Positions 51,914 to 62,435 of a DNA stretch of 64,000 nt are shown here, piece by piece. A program made the translations under genes and the position numbers. Position 1 is the stretch's first letter. The number at the start of each line of letters is the position of its first letter. The stretch covers positions 428,017 through 492,016 of the forward strand of contig QZCP01000445.1 of NCBI GenBank assembly GCA_003956705.1, given 5' to 3'. The notes under the pieces were generated by a model. That model had not been told where the DNA came from and made no database searches. It saw only the letters and a list, made by a program, of their open reading frames with translations. Source of the DNA: Brevipalpus yothersi. Lineage: Eukaryota; Arthropoda; Arachnida; Trombidiformes; Tenuipalpidae.

Positions 51914-52550
51914 TTCACCTCTTTCTTAGGTCATACGAGGACTATTCGAATTGCTGGCTGCATACAATTCAATTTAACCTCAAATGCCTGTCGAGGTTAT
52001 TGCCAATCGTTTTCCATTCCATCAGCAGAAGAATCATTACTTGTAAATCCAAATCAATGGATAACCTCTGTAGGCCAATGTTGCAATATGAATGAAACTA
52101 CAGATGTAAGTATTCATGGGACATTGATGATCACACAAATTATCTATTTTGATCAATGGAAGCGAGAACATTGATCAAGCTCTCAAAGTACCGATAATTC
52201 ACTAGAATCCACTTCACTATGAGATACTACATGATAGTGGGTACTCAAGCTTGTGAGCATATTTTAATTACGAAGATGAGATAGTTTACAACTTGATCGG
52301 GGTCATTTCAGCTTCACATTGGATCAGTGGATCTTACAGTGTAAGAGTACAAATTTCTAGTCAGAAAAGATCAAAGTTTGTTTTGGCTATCTATAATTAA
52401 TTAATTGATCAAAGTAGAATCAACAGAGGTATCTTGGTAATACTCTAATCACACACCAAGATCACTGTTCTAACAAGAGCTCCAAGCTTAAATACTCGTA
52501 GTGATGGTATCATGAGACATGGCAAGAAATAGAATGAGAACGAAGGAAAG

Positions 52551-52615
<65 letters not shown>

Positions 52616-53013
52616 ATAAGTTGCTATACAGAGGCAAGCTTAAGGAATAGGTAGAAAAACTATTCCGAAAGTTCCCATGACGATTTACTGTGATATAAGT
52701 CCATGAAAGGAATAAAAGAGCGAAAGAGAGAGAGATATATATATATCTGAGAGATATTTGTGTAAACAAGAGGATAGTTTTTATTCATGATTTATAAGAA
52801 GTTCATTCTAGCTCACCCACATTCACCAGAATTTTGTTTGTACTATATCTTAATGAATTCGCTAATATTCTTTCTTACCTTTTTCTTTTCCACTACTTTT
52901 TCCTCCTCTTTTTTCCACAGATGACTGTTCGGGTGATGTGTAAAGATGGTCCTAGAAGTTTTTTGTTTAAATCTGCGGAATCCTGTTCCTGTTACCATTG
53001 TAAGAAAGACTAG
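49356..53013 (+). CDS. Gpa2: Glycoprotein hormone alpha-2 (GPA2), thyrostimulin alpha subunit
   Basis: Exons 49356-49491, 51930-52105 and 52921-53013 join in phases 1 and 0 to give 134 residues. GPA2 pairs with GPB5 to form thyrostimulin, the ancestral cystine-knot glycoprotein hormone acting through an LGR-type G-protein-coupled receptor. A hydrophobic segment (about 14-28, ISIFLLAFWFGIIII) is the signal peptide, preceded by an unusually polar n-region. The mature part carries ten cysteines in the alpha-subunit pattern: PGCHRIG, AGC, NACRGYC, SVGQCCN, VMCKDGPR, and the C-terminal ESCSCYHCKKD. Two N-glycosylation sequons are visible, NLT and NET. An in-frame stop just upstream confirms the ATG. 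Intron 1 contains a 738-N gap bounded by CT repeats; the coding exons themselves are complete. Its partner subunit gene lies about 8 kb downstream on the other strand. Confidence 0.96.
51079..51911. repeat. CT-rich microsatellite interrupted by an assembly gap, in Gpa2 intron 1
   Basis: CT repeats flank the gap on both sides (51079-51117 and 51856-51911), so the missing sequence is most likely a CT-rich array or collapsed repeat. The right flank ends 18 bases before the intron 1 acceptor of Gpa2 and so forms its polypyrimidine tract. Confidence 0.85.
51118..51855. other. Assembly gap of 738 N
   Basis: The odd length suggests an estimated rather than default gap. Reading frames of 359 and 366 codons spanning it consist of unknown residues plus translated CT repeat and should be ignored, except for the part after 51930, which is genuine Gpa2 exon 2. 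Confidence 0.97.
52547..52612. repeat. Compound (GAAA)n(GA)n microsatellite in Gpa2 intron 2
   Basis: GAAA units change into GA dinucleotides at about 52574. It lies within the second intron of Gpa2. Confidence 0.95.
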
Positions 53014-56000
53014 CCCAACTCTTTTTTCCCCTCATCCACTGATGAAAATTGAATGAACCTTTGGACTGATGAGATAGAGAGAGAAAGTGAGAGATAAAGA
53101 TTCACGACGTATATCTTCCAGGATATAATCTCATCATGATGATCATCCCATGTAAATAATAATTATATTGTTATTTACCGACAGCTATAACTACAATCAA
53201 GCTGTTATGTAGTAGAGAGAATACTCTAATTCCTTTGACTATTGCGGAAAAAAAACCATGCATATCATGAACTTTATATTCCCTCTCATCATCATTTTAA
53301 TTGATTTCCTTTTTTTCCTCCTCCATTTCATTCATACACACATTACTTTCTCAACTGATTTCATTTGATCTTCACTCAAAAGAAAATGATTCAATCCATA
53401 CATACATACACAAATCTCATGGGATAAAGAAAAAAAATTTTCTCCACAATAGTTTCATCTTGATTATTATTTCGGAAGCAAAAAATATTATTCACCTTGT
53501 AAATTCTGTTCTTTTTTGCCCATCTTCTCCTCACTTTCCATTATAAAAATCTATGTTATTCCTTTGTACAATAATACCTACACCCATAAACCGATTTGAT
53601 CTATTTGATTGTATTGCATTCCAACCCACACACCATACCACATCACCACATGTTTGTTGGCAGAAAATGAAGAAAAAGAGAGATAAAATTTTCTTCTTGT
53701 AAATAAATAATCTAATCATATCATTTGGCAAGTAAATGTTAGTTGTTTATTGCATTTTCAGCTTTGTTGAGCTGTTGATGTGTGTATGCGAATACGATTG
53801 ATGATGAAACTTATGGTTTAATCAAGGAAAATATGCTGCCCACTGGATGTCCAATCATCTGAATGGAGTATTCTTATCCATCAGATTCATGAGTGATCAT
53901 AAATATGATGCGAAATCATTGATACGAACCAAGAGAGGAAGAAAGCAAAAGAAAGTCAGAGAGAGCAAGAGAGAGAGAGAAACTTCTGATCATGATTAGA
54001 GAATTAATATCATCCATACAGTTTCCTGGGAGTTTCGATTCTTTGTCCAAAACATTTGTAAGGAAGCTAAAGATGTGGATTCTGGCTATAGATGATAAGT
54101 TCTCAATGAGTACACTGACTGCTCAAGTATCTCACGTGTGTTTGTGTAAGTGGTGAATGAATGAAAATTCCTTATTTGTTAAATGAATAAAAGTGAAGAG
54201 ATGGATTCCATTTGGTAACTGTATGATGATTAATTCACCATGATGAGTGTGAGAATGAAAAAAGTGTCCAAGAACATACATGAATATACATACATAAATA
54301 TACTCCTCTTACAGTTGATACCGTTAGACTTGATGAAATGCACATTACGGATGCGGATGTTGTTTTTACGAGTGGTTCAGGTAAGATACGAAGTAGATAT
54401 CAAATCAGGAAATACAGAGGTGGTCATATCATTCACTCTAACAGTAAAGTGGCTTCATGGGAATCAAATGGCACTGCAAGGGAGAGAAAGAGATAGAACA
54501 TCATGAGAGTCGGAAAAAAGGAATGAGATGAGTAGCTGTTCAAGATTAGGCGATTAATGGTCATCTAGAAAGCTGATTAAGTGTCATAGAGAATACTGAG
54601 GAATACAAAAATAGTGAGCAATAGAGTGAATGAGAAACTAGGAGAGTACTCACAAAATCTAGCAACTATTCTAACATCCTTAGAATTCTACTCAGGAATA
54701 CATGGCAGATGAGAGGACTAAACTTCTCACATTAAAATATCTTGATTTACTTGTACTCCCTTCTCTCAAGTACCTGAGATTTCCTGTAGGAAAATGGGTA
54801 TCCATTTTAGCTTATGTATCTATAGAAAAATATCCTATTTCCATAGAAAAGTTAGGTGAAGGGTCACCCAAAATTACGGTAATAATGATAGGTATTTACG
54901 TGAAAAGCCAGTGGCCGAAAAATGATAGACTTAACTGTAAACCTTTTTCCAGAGAAAAAAGAGAGAAAAGGAGAGAGAGAGAGAGAGAAAGGAAACTATT
55001 GAAAAGTGAGCCAAAGTTTCGTTAAAACCTATCATGAAGAGGGTATCAGCTTGTGATCAATGAATCCACTTCATCAAGTGAGTCTTTTTAATTAATCCAA
55101 TGAATGAAACATGATAGAAATGGTAACCGTTCGTCTAGAATCCAGGTCAATATTCCCATAGGAGGAAGGTAAATCGATACTATGGTTGGCTATCATCACC
55201 GTGTCATTGAAGATGATCCTGCTGATGACTAATTGAACTCTATGAATCGGATGAAAGAGGAATTGCTGCTCTTTTAGATTGTTGCACTCACTCTGATCGA
55301 TGAGAGAGTTACTATAATTGCAATTCATATATGAATACAGATCAGCCAAAAATAAGAAAGAATTTTAACCAACGTTATTGAGGCTTGGATAGAATGAAAT
55401 ATTCTAACCTGTCACCTATTCATGTCATTTATCATGCATACAAAAATTTCAATTCATGAAGACACGAAAGCAATTGATTGGAAACATACTCGCACACATA
55501 TATATTTTCCTCACTCTTGCTCTTTGAAAATTATCACTCAAGAATTCTAATGATTGTTGTGTAACACACAAACACACATTCAATAATTCACATGATCCCA
55601 GTGGTCCATGCGAATTGAGTGTGTTTCCGGTTGGTTCACGAATTGGTTGAATGCACAAGATGAAGAAGATCCAAAAATGTCTCCAAACGATTATTCTTTT
55701 TCCAGTTAGTATTTAGTGAACGTAAAAGTTGTCAGTAAGAATGGCTCAATGGTTCCCATGAGATGTAAATAGGACATGTTAACAAGGTTTTTGATAAAAT
55801 AGTCGAGAAAAAGAGAGAGAACCAAAGTTCCCAAGAAACTGGTCTCTGATTCAATTGTCGTAAATAATTGATGATGCCAAGTTGCCATCATTTTTATACA
55901 ACTTTCATTAACCTTTTCGCCTTTTATTATTTTTCTGTGGTGTGATACCGTACAAATAAACTAGGAAAAGAAAGCAATTGAATACAAGAGAGAAGTACAG

Positions 56001-58051
56001 AGAAAGTAGAGGAAGAAGCCCACATAAGAATGAGAAAAGTGATGTTGAATAGTAGCAAGAGAAATGAAATTCTGTTCATCACGTTCATTCTTCATGCTTT
56101 CTTCCATTTATTTGTGTGTTTAGTTTTTTCTTCATCGTATAACTTATCATTTAATGAAGTTACTTTTCAAAAACCTCGAATACACTCATATACCTACACA
56201 CACATACACACAAAAGAAGTTCGAAGAACAAAAAAGAATGAGAACTCGAAAAATTTGGGCTAGAAGAATAGGAAATGTATTCCGGTAACAGAAGTAGTGA
56301 CAGTATCTTGCATGTCAAGTGGAATTCTGGGGTGCTTGGAAATTTGTAGCCCTGATAAGCAAATGACTAAAATGAGAATCTGATGAAGAAAAAAATTATC
56401 AAATGAGTGTTGAATCAGTTTCGCCTGGATTCTTATTCAGGATGATACATTATTTGGGAACAAAATGATAATTCGCTTCGTTTTGATTGCCGTTATTTCT
56501 ATGAGCTCGCAATCACTTGGATGTTAAGTTTGGGAATACACATGGATATTTATGTGTACATCAATAAATTTTCATCTCTTTGCCACTGTCTCTCTATTTC
56601 TCCCTGAAAAAGTCAATTTATTTGGAGAACTTTCTCCGTTTTTCCTGAATCTTTATCTACACCTCCAGATATCATTCATTCATTTCACACAAAATGAACA
56701 GAAATATTTGTCACCCACGTTCCCCAAATTTTATCTCTTTCTCTCTTTTCCTCCTCTTCTTTTTCACCCACTGAACACCGCCTTTGGCCCTCCTCTATTC
56801 TCTACATGAATCGCTATTTTTTCCCATCTCAACACTTTCCAGTGAGAATACTTACGTCACCCAGGAGTCAAGTGTGATGAGAACTAATATTGTATTCATA
56901 CACGTACACACATGCACACACATCAGACATCCATTTCACACGTTTAGCATTCATGGTGAAAGTAAAATAGCAAAATATTGGTGACTACAAGAGAGAGAGA
57001 GAGCATCAAAAATCGATTGGAACGTAATAGTAACGGTAAAATTTAGCTGAAAATCTCAGTGAATACAATTTCTTCAATCTATCTCTCTCTTTCTCTCTCT
57101 ATTATATATTCCCATTTTATCATATACTTCTCATCATCATCCCTTTACTTACCTAACACTTTGTGATCATAGTCAACCCTATTGGTTACAATAAAAAAAA
57201 GAGAGAGAAAAAATTCTTCTCAACTCTTGTGCTTTTCTTATTTTTTCTTATTATTCTCTTTCTTTTACCTATTCATATTTGATTTGGGAAGACCTTTTTT
57301 CTCTCACTTTCTCTTTTTTCTCTTCCAACTAACGTTGTGTTAACATCTTTTTCAATCTTTTCCTAAAGAATAAAGGAAAACTCATTGTTTGGAATAAACT
57401 TGTTTCCAATTCTCAACAGTTTATTTAGATTTCGAGGATACCATCTGAGGAAAAAAACATGAGGCAGAAAGAATCATATGCACATGAGACTTTTGGTACT
57501 TTTTACATTTGCTATTTACTATTTGCTACTGTCATTTATCGAGGTTTCTTGTGTGTATGTGTGTCTGTGTGTATACTTCTCTCCTGATTCTTTATTCAGT
57601 CGATTTGAATCACTTTCAATTCCGATGCTATCAGATTTGTTGTTACTCTTCTCATAATATAATACTCTCGTTTGTCAATGGTCCCCAGTCTAATACCGAT
57701 ATTCATTTATTCGGGAATTGCTTCATCTAGCATGCCAAAAACCTCGTCAAGTAAAGGCTATTGTACTATCGAATTTGTTTCACATCAAGAGTATTTTTGT
57801 GTAATATATATACACAAACACATTTGAGAAGACACGCGAGACTAAAATAAAAGGTCACTTTAATGATGTCCATAATCGAAATTGGATGCAACATACACCT
57901 AAAGTTTATACACACTAGAATATGTGTATATACCTACTTATTTATGTTTTACTTTTATAGCATACATTATTGTATCTCATCCATATATTGTTTGAAATAA
58001 AACTTTTATTTTCTATCTATCGAACTTATTTGACATACTTTATATTTACAG

Positions 58052-58423
58052 ATCAAATTGCTCAAATTTTTTGTTTCGATCAATACAGGTGATCCTGCGA
58101 GAAAGAATGAAAGAGAGGAATCATTCTTAGTCACAAAATCAGTTGTAATAGAAGTATTGAAGACCGTTTCCAAATCTGTACATGAACTTTGGTCTCTATT
58201 TAGAAATAAATGCCATAGAAAAACTGCTCCCAAGGAGGCTAATTGTGTAGCTTGGATGGCCCCAAATAGTAGTCGTAGGAAGAAATGTTTTCAGGAAATC
58301 GAGGATGATTTCCGTTCTGTTCATGTAATTGTCTCGGGTCTCCCTACTACCTTCCCACGAGTACTCGATAAAATTCAGAATCCAAACCCGATTGCGATTC
58401 CTCTTGTTTTATTCTCCCTTTGA
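58052..58423 (+). CDS. Possible terminal exon of an unrecognised protein
   Basis: An open frame of about 123 codons begins directly after a good acceptor (TATATTTACAG) and ends TTCTCCCTTTGA. There is no in-frame ATG until about two thirds of the way to the stop (58255), so if it is coding it is an internal or terminal exon. Codon choice is richer in G+C than the surroundings, and the product is soluble and mixed in composition (VTKSVVIEVLKTVSKSVHEL, EANCVAWMAP). I recognise no family and found no convincing upstream exon. A chance frame remains possible: one or so of this length is expected in a window this size. Confidence 0.3.
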   Translation: MKLLKFFVSINTGDPARKNEREESFLVTKSVVIEVLKTVSKSVHELWSLFRNKCHRKTAPKEANCVAWMAPNSSRRKKCFQEIEDDFRSVHVIVSGLPTTFPRVLDKIQNPNPIAIPLVLFSL

Positions 58424-60736
58424 ATTCAAGATTTAACGATATTCCTGCGCATTAGATTTTGATCGAATGATGTTCGTTTCCTGTCCTATACCCAATGAAG
58501 ACAAAAAGTCAAATCAGCTCGAGAATTCTGATGAAAGAATAGACAAAAATTTTGACCTGTCTTTCGAGTCAAGAATGTCAAACTAAACGATTGATTCTTG
58601 AATAAAAAATGCAGTGTAATAAGACGTAAACTAAGCGTTTCCCATACAACCGAGTAACTGGATAAGTTCTCCTTGTAGATTCGTTTAGTTTGAATTTCTC
58701 AGATCTTTCATTCGAAATTTGAACTTCATTCCATAGTTGTAAACTTACGTGGATCATTCTAGTAGACAAAAAATCCATCCAAGATTTGAACACATATTGT
58801 CAAATTTTCCCATCATATCCACTCAATAGATGCTCTTTCTCTCTTGGATTCCCTTTACACTCAAATCCATCAAGCCGAAGATTATCTTTCACAGCTCTCA
58901 ACCACAATTCTTTTCAGTATATGTGTTTGCATATATTATACTTGATGTGATGTGATACCTTACAGGGTTTGTTGTTTTATCTGTCTCATCAAAATTCCAC
59001 TGGATTGTCAGCTTTCAGGATTTATCAACCGAAAATATTTCCCATGAACTACCTATGAATGTTATATTGTGGAAAGAAGTGGGATGAGAGATGAGAGAAA
59101 TTTATCATAGTTCAATAACCAATCTCTCAGGTCAATCTGCAGATGTATGGATTCGTTCATTTGAAAGGTCTGTCCATTGTTACTGTACTTTTGTAAGCCA
59201 GACTTTGATCAAATAACCTTTGCCTAGATATACACTATATATACACATACTAGCAGATAATTCTTTTGTATATTTGATTCGATGCTAAGCCCTCCAGAAA
59301 CGTTGACTGTTCACAAGGCGCCTATTGTATTCTGATGTCCAGAATAAATGCCCCATGGGTTAAAATTTGAGTTCAAATTCTATTCTTATCTAAGCTTGCA
59401 ATCGAATGATACAGACTGATTTGGTGTATTCAAGAATTCAAACCACAAACGAGCAAGTTGTCTCTTTATTCCTTTCTCTCTTTCCTATTTGTGGCCATAC
59501 ATCAAACACATATCCTGTGTTGAAGTGTGTGTATAAAATTTGGACAAAGAAAGAAAAAATGTTTCACCACCAAAATATTATCTGTTGAACAAAATCAAGC
59601 ACACCATTTTACATCACCAATGCGTCACGATTTCGATTGAATTAAATTTTCAGAATGGATGGATATGGGATGTTCGTGACGCAAGAATGGTTATATAGAT
59701 ATATATATACCTACCTTGGATCATTACGGAAAGCAAACACAGAACAATTCATCTGACAGTTTCAATTCCATTGAGTAGAAGTTGTTCCAAAAGAAGGAAA
59801 GAAAGAAAGAGAGATGAGACACATTTTTTTCTATCAACAGAATTTTGGGTTTGCGAAAATAGAATCGTAAAGCATCGGAGCATATTGCTGTCGAAGCCAG
59901 GTACATGAAGTATGAAAAAGTTTGCTTGACAAGAGAGTATCAAGAGTCATGAAATTTTTTCTTCCTTCTCAATGGTCTCGACTTGAAGAACTATTCAAGT
60001 CAACTACACACACTCTCTTGACTATTTTGGACCCATCTTTTACCTACTCTTTCAACATGAAGCCTAGTTGATTTCACAATACCTGAACCAAGAGGAGTGA
60101 ATAAAACTTTGAGCTCAAAAGAAAAAAGAATCTTTGTTGACCTAAAATAAGGCCAAATCAAAGTGTCAATCGAGCTAGTTTGAGCTCAAAGTTTGTCGAT
60201 ACAAAGGGCCTACTTTTTATTCACTCGTTTCAGTCTTTATTTTTGCAATCCTAACAAATTGCCATGAGATATTACCGTTAGAATTGTTGAATGCGGAAAG
60301 AATCCGATTGGAGAACTTTCAAGTTGAAGTTTTTTGGCTAATTTCATAGGAATAAAAGTCTACTGAGAGAAAGAGAGAGAGATGATGAAAAATCTTGGAT
60401 CGCAAACAAAATTTTTATTTACTTTCTTCTACTCTAAAATCAACAAATTTGTGAGAGAAGAGTAAAGTTTATTGATTGTGGGAAAAAACAAGAAAATGAA
60501 TAAATTTTTTTTTCGGTTCTTTTTTTATGCTGTTCTTCGGAATGTTGAGAACTTTTGTTTTGATGGATGATTGATTTTTATTTACACAAATTCATTCACC
60601 ATATCAATTGGAATTCTTACATTGATGAACTTTAAGCATTTTATTACAGAAAATTGTGCTCACTCACAAAATTTGAAAGATTTCTCTCTTCTCCCACTAA
60701 CTCACTTTCTCACATCACCAATTATGATTGGGGAAG

Positions 60737-60742
60737 TTTATT
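60737..60742 (-). terminator. Gpb5: Candidate poly(A) signal for Gpb5
   Basis: TTTATT on the + strand gives AATAAA on the - strand 116 bases past the Gpb5 stop. Further copies lie at 60640-60645 and 60577-60582, so several 3' ends are possible. Confidence 0.45.
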
Positions 60743-60857
60743 TCTCTCAAATTTGTTCTATTCTTGTCTTCCGTTGAAACCATCGATGGCAAACACTAAT
60801 GGAGACTGTTACATGTGTATTCACTTTCCCGATTGTGTTTGTGTGTTATTATGTCCA

Positions 60858-62435
60858 TCAATCCAAAAGGCCGTATCTTGAATTATCCACAACTTCATTT
60901 GTATTCAATTGATCAACCGAATATGATGCGGCAGTTGTCATCGGCATTGGATTATCGTATGGAGGACCTTCACATGATGCCACAGAGGAACGACAAACCG
61001 AGCATTTGCAGCTCAATGCATCCTTATAATAATAATCTCTTAACTCATCACTTGCTCCTGGATGGCAATTTTCCAATTTAATCCTTTTCAGTTGCATTCT
61101 ATTGTGTATGCAAACAGGATGATATGATTTTTTGTATGGAAACCTATAATCAGCAATCTGAAGAAAGAATAGTGAGAGAGACAAGTTGAGAGAGAAAAGC
61201 GTTGAAAAATAAATGGAAAATAAATTTGTATGAATGGAATCCAGACACTGGTAAAATTTACATGGGATCATTATTTGCGAAATCTATTCTCTTGGTGACA
61301 TGCTATGGAATATATGAGTTTGCTTTTTTGACCAAAATTTTGATATACTTCAGTATTGAGGTTGAAAATTTTTGAGAGCTTTTTCCCACTCAAATTGAAT
61401 TAAAATTGGAATGATTTTCATTTTTGAATAAAGATGCTGTTTTATTGTCAATTTTATTGGGTTTATCAAAGTTCATCCATGCCGTGGGTTTTTTTAGTTC
61501 ATGATTGGTAAGCTAATGTATGTTGATCATACTAAGGACGATATATTCTTCCTATTATTTTCCATGATTCTCCTTCTTATCGCAAACAATCGCCCTCTCA
61601 TGAAAGAGAAGAATAAAGTATTCAATCATAAAAATTCTATCTCATTTCTTCAACTAAAATATGATAATCTGGTACCCATTTTTGGGATTACCATTTTGGC
61701 AATGTTCTGTCTATACTATGGATAGGTATTAGGCGGAAAAACCACAAACAAAATCCCAAATACACTTCAAGAGAGTGGATTAAAGCTCGTGGGTTTCAAT
61801 ACTCATGAATACCTCTGAAACAGTGAAGCACATCAATCTTCAAGAAATTGACAACTTGATTCCAGTTCAAAATTCTTCCCTAAATTCTCTAAGCCCATTG
61901 ATAGGAATGAAAAGTATACATTGTTGCATAAGTTTTCGCACACAAAAGAGAGAGAAAGAGAGAGAGATATGATGAAAAGTATTCTCACCTCAAGAGAATC
62001 ACATCGACCCCAGCATGCTTTGACTGTGATGTATTGCCAACACTTTCGACCATAATCATCGGTTCTCACCGCTTTGTAGGTGAATTCTCGCCTAAGACAG
62101 TGGATCTTTTTGGCCAAACTTATTTCTAAATTGATATCTTTACCCCGACTATTGCTGATTGCTAGTGCATTATTAAGATTTCGATATGGATCTGATGAAG
62201 ATGATGAAGATGACGGAGATGCTTGCGGTTGGTGGTGGCTTGATGCTGGAATATAGTCATTAGGAAATGTTAGTGGAGAATCGAGGTCTGATGAAGTTCT
62301 TGTGAATGATGAAGATGATACTACAAGGGTGTTGACTATGAGTTCAAGTGAACACAAAATGATGCATGAAATACTCAAAGAGTGATGATATTGTATTCTT
62401 GAATTTGCAATCATCATGATGACTTGAATGAACAT
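60858..62435 (-). CDS. Gpb5: Glycoprotein hormone beta-5 (GPB5), thyrostimulin beta subunit
   Basis: Two exons on the - strand, 61989-62435 and 60858-61157, join in phase 0 (CTTGAG/GTGAG, CTTCAG/ATTGCT) to give 248 residues. The cystine-knot domain begins at Cys 113 (HCLRREFTYKAV) and contains GRKCWQY, ACWGRCDSLE, FPYKKSYHPVC, LENCHPGASDE and ALSCKCSVC, ten cysteines in the GPB5 arrangement with the diagnostic CWGRCDS and FPYK motifs. The hydrophobic stretch at about 20-38 is the signal peptide; Met 7 or Met 8 could serve as alternative starts. Between it and the knot lies a Ser-rich segment of about 70 residues with a poly-Ser run (75-81), much longer than the short N-terminus typical of the family. 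It pairs with GPA2 encoded on the opposite strand nearby. Confidence 0.95.

Larger units (their letters stand above)
53014..60857. other. Interval between the Gpa2 and Gpb5 stop codons
   Basis: About 7.8 kb between two convergent hormone-subunit genes. It contains their 3' ends, small GA and AT tracts, TAACGGTA motifs at 54319, 57031 and 60273, and one doubtful exon at 58052-58423. An AATAAA at 53702-53707 is a possible distant Gpa2 poly(A) signal. Nothing else here has coding character. Confidence 0.55.

Noticed and set aside
51016..52174. Open frames of 359 and 366 codons
   Set aside because: They span 738 N and translated CT repeats; only the part after 51930 is real and belongs to Gpa2 exon 2.
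54702..55025. 107-codon open frame
   Set aside because: Ends in translated GA repeat and has no conserved content or plausible start context.
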